Assembly: GCA_033439685.1 (NCBI GenBank)
Contig: JAUEDM010000002.1
Coordinates: forward strand, 6,076,001 to 6,140,000
Direction: 5' to 3'
Length of the DNA stretch: 64,000 nt
DNA from: Apodospora peruviana
Taxonomy: Eukaryota; Ascomycota; Sordariomycetes; Sordariales; Lasiosphaeriaceae
The notes under the pieces: generated by a model
Databases searched by the model: none
What the model was told of the DNA's origin: nothing
The model's input: only the letters and a program-made list of their open reading frames with translations
Made by a program: the position numbers and the translations under genes
Part shown: positions 55,990 through 64,000 of the stretch, piece by piece
Position numbering within the stretch: position 1 is the stretch's first letter
How the letters are laid out: each line of letters starts with the position of its first letter

Positions 55990-57450
55990 ATGTTCCGTTT
56001 TCCCGAGCCTCAACCGGGGCAGCCACTCCTCGATGATGGGCCCAGCTCCGACGAAGGCGAACGAGGTCGCAAATCCTACCTGGGCAAACGACGCGCCAGC
56101 CCTACCCCACAAGCATCATCGTCGACAGCCCAGGCTCCATCCTATCTCCAACCGCGATCCCCTTCAATGTACGAAGATCCGACGCCCAGTCGACCGACCT
56201 TCTCGCGCCGCAGTACGATGCGGTCACGGAGCCCCACCACGAATGCCCGTCTAGAAGCCAAGAACAAATACAAAGCTGCCGCGTTTTTTCTTGTCGTTAG
56301 TTTGATCTCCTTTACGGTGCAGACGGAGCTGGCGGCGTACGTGCAGCACGACCTTGGCTGGAACAAGGCCTACTGCATGCTGTATCTGACCCACGGGTCT
56401 TGGGCCTTCCTGTGGCCGTTGCAGCTTGCCTTCCTGAGATTCCGCAGGCGCGACCAGCCCTGGCCACAATTCTGGCGGCGCCATGTATGGCTGGTGCGGA
56501 CGACGGCGCAGATGATTCAGCGACGAGAGTTGGATCTTCCGCGTGGCATACTTCCTTCGCCTTGGCCGTATCTGCTCAGAACGACCGCGTTTGTCACCAC
56601 GTCGCTTACGATTGCCGGGGGCACTTGGTACGTCGCCGTGAGCATGACGACGCCCAGCGACCTGACGGCCATCTACAACTGCAGTGCATTCTTCGCCTAC
56701 GCCTTTTCCGTCTGGCTACTGAAGGAAAAGGGGAACGTGGGCAAGTTTGTGGCTGTCGCTGTCGCGATCGCCGGCGTACTGGTGGTGGCATACGGGGATG
56801 GAGGAAAAGGGTCATCTTCTCCAACACCCAATCCACCGACCGGGTCACCCAATAGTCAAGCCGTTGCTTCAAGACAGGAGCCTGACGGAGCCACCCGTTT
56901 CCTCGGCAACCTCATCATCTTCGTGGGCTCCATTCTGTACGGACTCTACGAGGTTCTGTACAAGCGCTATGCCTGTCCGCCCGAGGGTACCTCTGCCGGC
57001 AGGGGCATGATCTTCGCCAACACCTTTGGCAGTTTGATCGGATGCTTCACCTTGCTGGTGCTTTGGGTTCCACTACCGATCCTTCATGTGCTCGGGTGGG
57101 AGACTTTCGAGCTGCCAACAGGCCAGACGGCGTGGCTTCTGTTTCTGAGCGTCGTGATGAACATGTTGTTTGCTGGATCCTTCCTCGTCCTGATCTCGCT
57201 TACGAGCCCGGTGCTCAGCTCGGTAGCGGCCCTGCTCACCATATTCATCGTGGCACTTGCCGACTGGTTCCACACCGGACAACCCCCGAGCGCGGCGGCT
57301 ATCTTTGGGTGTCTGCTCATCATCATTGCGTTTGCGATGTTGAGCTGGAGCACGTGGCGGGAAATGGTAGAGGATGAGCGCAAGAGGCGCGAAGTTGATC
57401 TTAGTGGCGATGACGACGATGCGGACGAAAGCGACAAGGACGGTAATTAG
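55990..57450 (+). CDS. DMT-superfamily membrane transporter (EamA/SLC35F-like, vacuolar type)
   Basis: A single exon of 486 residues. A Ser/Pro/Arg-rich cytosolic N-terminus of about 90 residues is followed by ten hydrophobic segments. Among them are AAAFFLVVSLISFTVQTEL, MLYLTHGSWAFLWPLQLAFL, LLRTTAFVTTSLTIAGGTWYVAVS, LTAIYNCSAFFAYAFSVWLL, FVAVAVAIAGVLVVAYGD, LGNLIIFVGSILYGLYEVLYKRY, LIGCFTLLVLWVPLPILHVLG, AWLLFLSVVMNMLFAGSFLVLI and IFGCLLIIIAFAMLSW. The S-x-T-x-x-D-L-T-A-I-Y-N motif and the two-fold EamA-like repeat match fungal DMT members such as yeast YML018C, which sit in the vacuolar membrane. The substrate is unknown. The tail is acidic (DDDDADESDKD). The stop TAG (57448-57450) is followed by a long open frame in the same register, annotated separately. 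Confidence 0.9.
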   Translation: MFRFPEPQPGQPLLDDGPSSDEGERGRKSYLGKRRASPTPQASSSTAQAPSYLQPRSPSMYEDPTPSRPTFSRRSTMRSRSPTTNARLEAKNKYKAAAFFLVVSLISFTVQTELAAYVQHDLGWNKAYCMLYLTHGSWAFLWPLQLAFLRFRRRDQPWPQFWRRHVWLVRTTAQMIQRRELDLPRGILPSPWPYLLRTTAFVTTSLTIAGGTWYVAVSMTTPSDLTAIYNCSAFFAYAFSVWLLKEKGNVGKFVAVAVAIAGVLVVAYGDGGKGSSSPTPNPPTGSPNSQAVASRQEPDGATRFLGNLIIFVGSILYGLYEVLYKRYACPPEGTSAGRGMIFANTFGSLIGCFTLLVLWVPLPILHVLGWETFELPTGQTAWLLFLSVVMNMLFAGSFLVLISLTSPVLSSVAALLTIFIVALADWFHTGQPPSAAAIFGCLLIIIAFAMLSWSTWREMVEDERKRREVDLSGDDDDADESDKDGN

Positions 57451-58968
57451 AGGCATCATTCATCGTCTGCCCACGACGCATTATCAGAGTGGGGGCCTCT
57501 TTGGGAACGGTGGAATTCAGCGATCTACGCGTTTTCGGCCCCTCAATCCTCTTACCCGGCGTTAGATACAAACGCTGTTCAGGATACCGGGGCGTCGAAC
57601 CAGGCCTCCGAGGCGTCGAACCAGGCTTCCGAAGCGTCGAGTCCACCTATAATACCAGAGCGGAGAGTCCGGGCGTCGGTAGACCGAGACCGTGAGCGGG
57701 AATTGATACAATCCGTAAGGGCGTTGGGTAAAGGTCATACCCGGCGGGGCCGGTGGGGTCAGTCGCCAATCGACTGGGCGTCGTCCCCAGTTAGGGCGCA
57801 AGATACAGACACCAATGACCGTGTCGACGATAACGAGGATGAGTCGGATCAGGCTCCGGAGGTTGAGGGCCAGCTACGCGAAATGTCAGCAAAGGCGCGA
57901 GGGAAGATGCCAGCGTTAGATACAAACATTGTTCAGGATACCGGGGCGTCGAACCAGTCTTCCGAGATGTCGAGTTCACCTGGATTCACGCCGAGAGTCC
58001 GGGAATCGTTGGACAACATTACTGAGATAAAGTTGGAATTAGCCGCAGATGCGTTGGTTTCCAGTATAGTTCATCGCACGAAGGGTGCGTCGCCGAACCT
58101 GCCGCCTCCGTCAGGTCAATCCCGACACTCGGTGCAAGACACAGACACCACTGGCCATGTCGACGATAACGAGGGCGAGCCATGTCAGGCTCCGGAGCTG
58201 GACGGCCAACCTCCTAAGAAAGAGATTAAACTGTTTGTGTCCTCTGGTGGGAACCTGCCGAAAGCGTCGTCGGGTGATGGAAGCTGCATGTTATCAGAAA
58301 AGGCGCGAGGAAAATTGCGCGAGGGCGCGTGCAGCTTCTCGCCTCAACATGACCCTAGTTCGTTGATTTCAGCAATATCGAGTTCCGCACCGTTGAAAGC
58401 GTCGTCGGGTGATGGGCTTGCTGGATTGCCGCCTCCAAAGAAAATAAAGTTCAAGATTCCGCCAATACTTTCGCCTCCACTTCCTCCTACTGTTGAAGAG
58501 GCACTTGCTGGATTACCGCACCCCCAAAAAGTAAAGGTCAAGATTCCGACATTAGTTTCGCCAACACCCCCCCCTACTATTGAAGAGACGCTTGCTGGAT
58601 TGCTGCGTCCAAAGAAAGCAAAGTTCAAGATCCCGGCATTACTTTCGCGCATACTTCCCAATTTTGTCCAAGAAGCGCTTGCTGGGCCGCCGCCTCCAGA
58701 GCCCGAGATCCCGGCATTACTTCCGCGCACACTGTCCCCTGTTGTCGAAGAGGCGCTTGCCGGATTGCCACCTCCAAAGAAAGCAAAGCTGAAGGGTGAC
58801 CCAAGTTCGTCGAGTTCAGCTGCGTCGAGTTCCGCACTGCCGAAAGCGTGGTCGGGTGGTGGAAGCGATCAACCGGGTGACGCTGATGAGGAGCGGAGTG
58901 CCGGTGCTGCCGGTGCTGTTGTCGAAGCCTTCAACGTCGCACGCCGGGAAGAAGGTTATGATACCTAG
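57451..58968 (+). CDS. Low-complexity repeat-containing open frame, in frame after the transporter stop
   Basis: After the transporter's TAG, the same frame stays open for 505 codons to the TAG at 58966-58968. The first ATG in it is at about 57895, and the first near-start codon at 57703 gives about 421 residues. The text is Ser/Pro/Ala/Glu-rich with QDTGASNQASEASNQASEAS near the start, two SxKARGK motifs (MSAKARGKMP, LSEKARGKLRE), and at 58416-58795 four to five copies of a 29-residue unit (LAGLPPPKKxKxKIPxLLSPxLPPxVEEA). No known domain. Options are a separate gene with an unplaced first exon, a former or readthrough C-terminal extension of the transporter, or an expanding repeat. The codon-level repeat with conserved frame argues that it is or was translated. 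Confidence 0.5.
   Translation, partial: RHHSSSAHDALSEWGPLWERWNSAIYAFSAPQSSYPALDTNAVQDTGASNQASEASNQASEASSPPIIPERRVRASVDRDRERELIQSVRALGKGHTRRGRWGQSPIDWASSPVRAQDTDTNDRVDDNEDESDQAPEVEGQLREMSAKARGKMPALDTNIVQDTGASNQSSEMSSSPGFTPRVRESLDNITEIKLELAADALVSSIVHRTKGASPNLPPPSGQSRHSVQDTDTTGHVDDNEGEPCQAPELDGQPPKKEIKLFVSSGGNLPKASSGDGSCMLSEKARGKLREGACSFSPQHDPSSLISAISSSAPLKASSGDGLAGLPPPKKIKFKIPPILSPPLPPTVEEALAGLPHPQKVKVKIPTLVSPTPPPTIEETLAGLLRPKKAKFKIPALLSRILPNFVQEALAGPPPPEPEIPALLPRTLSPVVEEALAGLPPPKKAKLKGDPSSSSSAASSSALPKAWSGGGSDQPGDADEERSAGAAGAVVEAFNVARREEGYDT
58416..58795 (+). repeat. 87-bp tandem repeats encoding a 29-residue unit
   Basis: Copies start LAGLPPPKKIKF, LAGLPHPQKVKV, LAGLLRPKKAKF, LAGPPPPEP (shortened) and LAGLPPPKKAKL (start of a fifth). 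The nucleotide period is 87 bp for the first three. Confidence 0.8.
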
Positions 58969-59648
58969 TGATATTGTGACTGACAGCAACTCGACCCGAG
59001 TTTGTTTTAAGCGTGACGAATACGCCCCACTGGGCTCAGGACGGCTTGTAGCCTGGCCAGGCCCGCGGTGGTTTGGACGCGTCAGTCTTTGTTTCATGCA
59101 TGTTGGGCGCATTGTTATTCCCCACACGGTAGTAGGCGTTTTCAACGAATATGGGTGCTCATCGAGATGGTGTTGTGCAGTTGTGGTTTGTTCTCTCTTA
59201 ACTCATTTGTTCTTTTATTTCTGCATAACTTGTATCATCGTTATAGAGGTGGCATGCATTCATGAGCATCAGCGATTTCGAGATTTTCATTAGCGACTTG
59301 GACAGATAGAGGTGTATCGTATCCTGCATGGTTTGGAGCATCTGGCAAGGTAGATTGTGCGCAAGCGGTCAAAATGCACCAGTTTAAAGGATCAAATAAA
59401 TCTAACTTTTGTATTCCAAGAGAACTTGTGATGGACCACCATAACATACTGTGTCCCTGGCACGACGAGATCCTTTTGAAAGCAACCTGTCTAAAACTGT
59501 GTGGTTCCGTCTAACAAAGCGCAATCCCTAAACCACAACGCCAATTCTTGATACGTACTACATTAACTTACCACCCCTAATTAATCACATCTCATCATCA
59601 TCATGTGAACCAAGGACCAAGGTCCAGCCTGTCTGACTGTCCTCCATC
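58969..59648. other. Convergent intergenic
   Basis: About 680 bp between the repeat-containing frame and the F-box gene 3' end. No gene. Confidence 0.5.
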
Positions 59649-61702
59649 TCATAAATCCAACCACATATACTCGTACTGTTCCGGATCGTCCTCGTCGGCG
59701 GCATGATACCAGGTCGGGTCCAAATAGTCCAGATCTTGACCGGTAACGTCTTGAAGTAATGCGAAAAAGTCGACATCCATCGTGTTGGAGTTGGTGTATA
59801 CCCACGGCAGTTCGGCAAAGACGTAGCTCTCGACCGAGCCCGTGACGGGCGAGTAGGGAAGGTGCGCGGTCCCGCGGAATGCCATGCGTTCTAGTTGGCC
59901 CTGACTATAGAAAGAAAACATAAGGAAACACTCATAAACATCGCTTTTCTTCCAGATTTGTGTATGTGTGTGTGTGTCCACCGGGAGGGGGCTTGGGTTG
60001 GGTGCGGGGCAAGATGCCAGGCTAACTACCATGGGGAGAGGGATTCGGGGAGAACTGACAAGGGTTCTGGTGTGTGTTCATGATCATCATCTTGATCCTC
60101 GTGATGATTGTCACCCATGAAGAGATCCGCCTCGCCGGTTCCGGCCAGCAATGAGTTCGGTGATGCCGGCACCGTGGGCGGTAGATGGCCCTTGACAAAG
60201 ACGCCTTCGCGCTCGACGCGCCAGCCGGTGCCGCTCATGCAGACGAACTGGACGGCCATGTCCCATGCCTCTTTATCAGCTGCGTCGCCGCTCTCGAACT
60301 CGCGCAGATATCGCCAGTTGTTTTCTCTACTGGTGTCGCTACCATTCTGATCGTCTGCATTTGCGTCATCGTCGTCGTTATCATCGTCATCATCATCGTG
60401 GCCAGGGAGCTCGCTGGAGAGCAGCTCGCGCATGACGAGGCTGTAGCAGGTGTTGCGCTCCATCCACAGGTCCGCGTGCTGGATGTTGCGCATCTCTTCC
60501 TGGTCACGAAGGATATCGTTGCGTGGGACGACCTGCACAAAGAGCTTTTCGAGACGCGGGAGGTTGTTTACCAACGTGCTGAAGTGTGACGATAGGGGGA
60601 AGATGGAGACGTAAGCCAAGGATTTGAGGGTCGGGGGCACGAGCGGCGGGTTATCGACACTTCTGTCAGAGCCCAGGAGGGCGTTGAGGATGGAAGGTGG
60701 GCGGCGGTGGAAGAACTCGTAGGTTTTATATACGCGGGTTGAGGAGCCTTCGTTGAGGAGGAGGTGCGTCCAGGGACGGATGGTGAAGAGCGTACTCCGG
60801 CTGCGTTTTGGCGGATCAGGGGGAGATACAGATGATGAGGGTCTAGAAGGGTCCGGTGTCTTGCTGCTACTGCTGCTTGACGATACTGGTTCAGCAGTTT
60901 TCCCGGAAGTAGATGACGTTGACGTCAGTGCTCGTGGCGACTTTGTCTCTCTTGACAACGATAGGATGTGGTCAGCATGTCGAGAGAAGCTCCATGCGTC
61001 GTTAAGGTATATCCTCATCGACAGTAAAGTGGCTAGAACCTGCGGTGTCGCCATGATGGTAAAGGTCCTCGGATCCATGATGCTGAAGAGCAAGTCCCAA
61101 ACCCAGTTGTTGTCCTCGTTATACGTCGTCACCCATTGCGACCCAGACCTGCCATACCGTGGCCCAGGCCCGGAGTTGCCCGACCACCATTCTGACCTGT
61201 CGCTAAAAAGTGACGGCATTTCAACACCGGCGGTTAGGCTGCTGTTGCTGCCCTCCTCGTGCATCCTCTTCGCGCGCTCGAGATTATCATCTCGTGTTCC
61301 GCCGAATGCCATTCCTTGCAAGCTGTCTCGCATAACGATGGTCAGGGAGTCGACACGATGCCCTAGGTCGTTATCGCGTAAGAAGGACAGCAGCGGTAGC
61401 TCCTCGATCGGATCCCGGCCTTGAGTCGGATCTACGCGCACCAGCTGCCAGCGGTCGAGGCGCCAGATAATGTGGCGAAACAGGACGGGCAGGGCAGTGG
61501 CACGCCATCGTCTGCAGACAAGAGATGATATTTTGAGGTCGTTTTCGGGCTGCTTGAGCATGCGTTCGTTAGGTTGGTCGTGGAATCGGTGAGGGGATGG
61601 CGGGGGTGGCTCTAGGTAGCCCAGAATTTGGGACAAGAGCTCAGGTGGGAGGGAGTCAATTGTGACCGGAGTGTCAGAGACCATCGTGTCCGTGAGAGTC
61701 AC
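59649..61702 (-). CDS. F-box protein (fungal type, substrate receptor candidate of SCF ubiquitin ligase)
   Basis: Two exons: 60030-61702 and 59649-59904, with a 125-nt intron (GTAGTT donor, TTTCTATAG acceptor, preceded by a GT/AC-repeat) joining SLSP-C-QGQLERMAF in phase. The protein is about 642 residues. The F-box lies near the N-terminus (about residues 15-75: IDSLPPELLSQILGYLEPP ... DLKISSLVCRRWRATALPVLFRHI), where the LPPE...I..L and SLVCRRW landmarks contact Skp1. The rest is a long region without clear leucine-rich repeats or WD units, with Ser-rich and very acidic inserts (DDDDDDNDDDDANADD). The C-terminal exon (FRGTAHLPYSPVTGS, FAELPWVYTN, DVDFFALLQD) looks conserved. This architecture is common in large fungal F-box families whose substrates are unknown. 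Confidence 0.85.
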
Positions 61703-63041
61703 GGTCTCGATTGTCTAGAGATGTGCAGAAGGCTGTCGATGTCGGGGAAGAAAGTTGAGGGTCGGTGTCCACGGAGGTTTCGGCTGGAGGAGGGAGGGGA
61801 AGCAAGGTCTGGCGCTATGATCGTTGGCGGATTGGCAACCTCTCGTGGTCGGCTCGGTCAGGTAAATGAATCGATCGGGTTGTGTTTGACTGTCTTAGGA
61901 TTATTTGGTTGATTCTGTATCACGTTGGTGGATGGAAGGTTGATTGGAGGTCAAGTGCTTTCCTTATCTTTGTTCATTCGTAAGAAAGCGGCGGGTAGAT
62001 TGAGTCCGATAAGCCGACAAGGAGCTTCCCCCCGCTGACGTCCACGACTTGCCCTGTGGCTACCGGCACACGTGCGGCAATACTGCAGCACCGAAGGTAC
62101 AAGCCACAACTCCGCAATTGTATTGGCCTGATGCTCTGACAATATTCTTATTTCATCAACAACACTTTCCTTTTTCCTCTCCAGAACTCCCAAAATTAGC
62201 ACCGAGCAACGCTTGTACGTTTTCTGAAGACTTTGACCGAGGAGGAAAGGTCGAGGCTATTGACCCTGCAGTGGAGGCGCGTTCGGGCCCGGGAGCGCTG
62301 GCAGGCCGTCCCCTAACTGCCCTAACCCGTCCAAGCTGGGAAATGCCCCGCGCGCTCGGGGGCTTCGGGGCGGTTTCACCAACTACAAATTTCCAGCTAT
62401 CACGACGGGACGGACGGGCGGCATCCTGCCTTGGAAAAAGTTCGTATAAAGAATCATCCCTAATGGGTAGTGCGGCCGTATATGCTTGGCACTTGAATAA
62501 TGGCAGGCTTTCAACAACAGGAAGATTTACTCCGCAAGCCTACAACAACCTCAAGGGTCACTTCTCCAGACGGAAGTTCGTTCTCCTCTCTCAGCCATTC
62601 CTTTAGAGCAGCCCATAGATGCCAAGTTGACACCAGGCTTTATGTAAATTAAATTGTCAAATAGGAGAGAATTTAATAGAGCAAACCATACAAACTCCAT
62701 CGGACTGATGCTATCAAGTTCCTTTCATGGAAAAGGTCTGGACGAGCCAGAGTCCAAATTGGATAAAGCGTTTTGAAGACATCGGTGAGATGAAACGATC
62801 GACGCTGGGAATTTAAGCTTTGTGGATCCTCCCCACAGCACCCCAGCTTTTCGGTTGGGCAGTCCCGGGCCTGGGCCGAGTCAAGGGTCTCGGAAGAACT
62901 TGCCTCCTGATTCCGGTGAGTCAGGCACCGTTCAGGGTTCAATGGACAACCATCCCACTTCGCTTCAGCAAATACCCCTCCATCTCAAGTTTCGAGACCA
63001 CCCCCACCAAAAAGATCACATATCGAGTGACTCCTTTCGCC
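61703..63041. other. Intergenic between F-box gene and TyrRS
   Basis: 1.3 kb between divergent starts. A plus frame at 62049-62606 is open but motif-free. No convincing gene. Confidence 0.4.
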
Positions 63042-64000
63042 ATGGACGACGCCGCGAAGCAAAGGTTTACGCTCATTAGCGAAAACCTCGCCGAGTTTCT
63101 TAACCCCGAGATCATTGAGGCCATCTTGGCCGAGGGCCGGAACCCGAACATTTACTGGGGTATTTAGCGTGCCATTTGTCTGTCCAGTGTGCTCGCCTTT
63201 GCGACCCATCGCTCACCCTTTTTTCTCTGCGACACAGGAACTGCCACGACCGGCAAACCTCATTGTGGTTACTTCGTCCCCGCCGTCAAGATCGCCCAGC
63301 TTCTCGCCGCCGGCTGCGATGTCACTATCCTGCTAGCCGATATCCATGGCTTCCTCGACAACCTCAAGGCCCCGCTCGAGCTGGTCGCGAGTCGCGCCGA
63401 GTACTACCGCTGGATCATCAAGGCAATGCTCGAGTCTGTCGGAGTCAAAACCGACAAACTAAAATTCGTTCTCGGCAGCTCGTACCAAAAGGGCCCCGAG
63501 TATGTCATGGACGTCTACCGGCTCGCGTCGCTAGTTTCCGAGCACGACGCCAAGAAGGCAGGAGCAGAGGTTGTCAAGCAGACGGGAAATGCGCCATTGA
63601 GTGGTCTCCTCTACCCGATTCTCCAGGTACTTGACGAGGAACACTTGAACTGCGATGCGCAGTTCGGAGGCGTCGACCAGAGAAAGCTGTTCACGGCTGC
63701 CAAGGAGTGGCTGCCCAAGATTGGCTACCGGCAACGCGCACATCTTATGAACCCGATGGTTCCTGGACTGCAGGGTAGCAAGATGAGCTCGAGCGACGAG
63801 GACAGCAAGATCGATCTCCTCGATGCGCCCGAGGCCGTAGCCAAGAAGGTCCGCAAGGCCGAAGCCATTCCCAAAGTCCCCGAGGGCAACGGCATGCTCG
63901 CGCTGGCGGAGTACGTTCTACTACCGGTGTCTGCTCTCAAGAGCGAGGACGGCAAAAAGGCAGAGCTCAAGATTGAACGCCCAGACGGGCAGGAGCCTTT
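63042..64000 (+). CDS. TYS1: Cytosolic tyrosyl-tRNA synthetase (partial, cut by the window's right edge)
   Basis: Two exons are visible: 63042-63159 and 63238 to the edge, with a 78-nt intron (donor GTATTT, acceptor GACACAG) splitting a Gly codon within YWGTATTGKPHCGYF. Class I synthetase features are TGKPHCGY (HIGH-equivalent), VTILLADIHGFLDN, YYRWIIKAMLESVGV, FVLGSSYQKGPEYV, QFGGVDQRKLFTAA, HLMNPMVPGLQGSKMSSSDEDSKI (KMSKS-equivalent) and DAPEAVAKKVRKA. These match eukaryotic cytosolic TyrRS, which charges tRNA-Tyr. The ATG at 63042 gives MDDAAKQRFTLI, the usual start region. No in-frame upstream ATG is available for a mitochondrial presequence. Confidence 0.95.

Noticed and set aside
62049..62606. 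185-codon plus frame upstream of TyrRS
   Set aside because: No motif, and it lies in a divergent promoter region.
62820..63041. Possible N-terminal mitochondrial presequence for TyrRS
   Set aside because: The frame is open upstream but no in-frame ATG exists. The conserved start is at 63042.
1..64000. Secondary-metabolite cluster, CRISPR array, rDNA or 5S rRNA
   Set aside because: No PKS/NRPS/terpene genes, no spaced direct-repeat array and no rRNA text were seen.

Overview
The window comes from a filamentous ascomycete (Pezizomycotina, probably a Sordariomycete). Supporting signs are short GT-AG introns of about 50-125 nt, an APSES/ankyrin Mbp1 factor, a GH6 cellulase-type enzyme, a Mid2-like Cys/Ser-rich surface protein, a fungal F-box protein, intron-bearing nuclear tRNAs, and decayed NACHT, GT2 and nuclease-kinase genes.

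Layout. 0-16 kb is accessory in character. It holds a NACHT relic, an intron-containing tRNA-Gln, a divergent pair made of a PARP-type ADP-ribosyltransferase (minus) and a microbial-type poly(ADP-ribose) glycohydrolase (plus), an intron-containing tRNA-Glu, a broken GT2 polysaccharide synthase, a kinase remnant, a broken nuclease-kinase fusion of the kind seen in Crinkler-type effectors, and an intact SIRT5-like sirtuin. Two related direct repeats (about 2.2 and 14.2 kb) bracket most of it. 16-20 kb holds a tRNA-related repeat, a six-helix membrane protein, a likely solo LTR and a secreted/anchored Cys-rich protein. 20.8-22.6 kb is a Gln-rich regulator-like gene with a very long gene-free upstream region that contains a SINE-like element, a solo LTR with a target-site duplication and a tRNA-Arg-like gene. 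35.6-37.4 kb is a conserved protein of unknown function, again with about 10 kb of gene-free DNA upstream. 47.5-49.7 kb is Mbp1, head-to-head with a decayed XPG/GEN1-like nuclease. 53.7-55.1 kb is a GH6 protein with altered catalytic positions. 56-59 kb is a DMT-type transporter followed, in the same frame after its stop, by a long repeat-bearing open frame. 59.6-61.7 kb is an F-box protein, and 63 kb to the right edge is cytosolic tyrosyl-tRNA synthetase (cut by the edge).

How the genes relate. The strongest candidate system is the PARP/PARG divergon: one enzyme predicted to attach ADP-ribose and one predicted to remove it, sharing one 570-bp intergenic region inside a block rich in broken conflict-type genes. 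A third NAD+-using enzyme, the sirtuin, lies 9 kb away. Mbp1, the transporter, the F-box protein and TyrRS look like ordinary core genes.

Limits. Family calls come from reading motifs by eye. No alignment, database search or RNA data was available, and all intron models are predictions.
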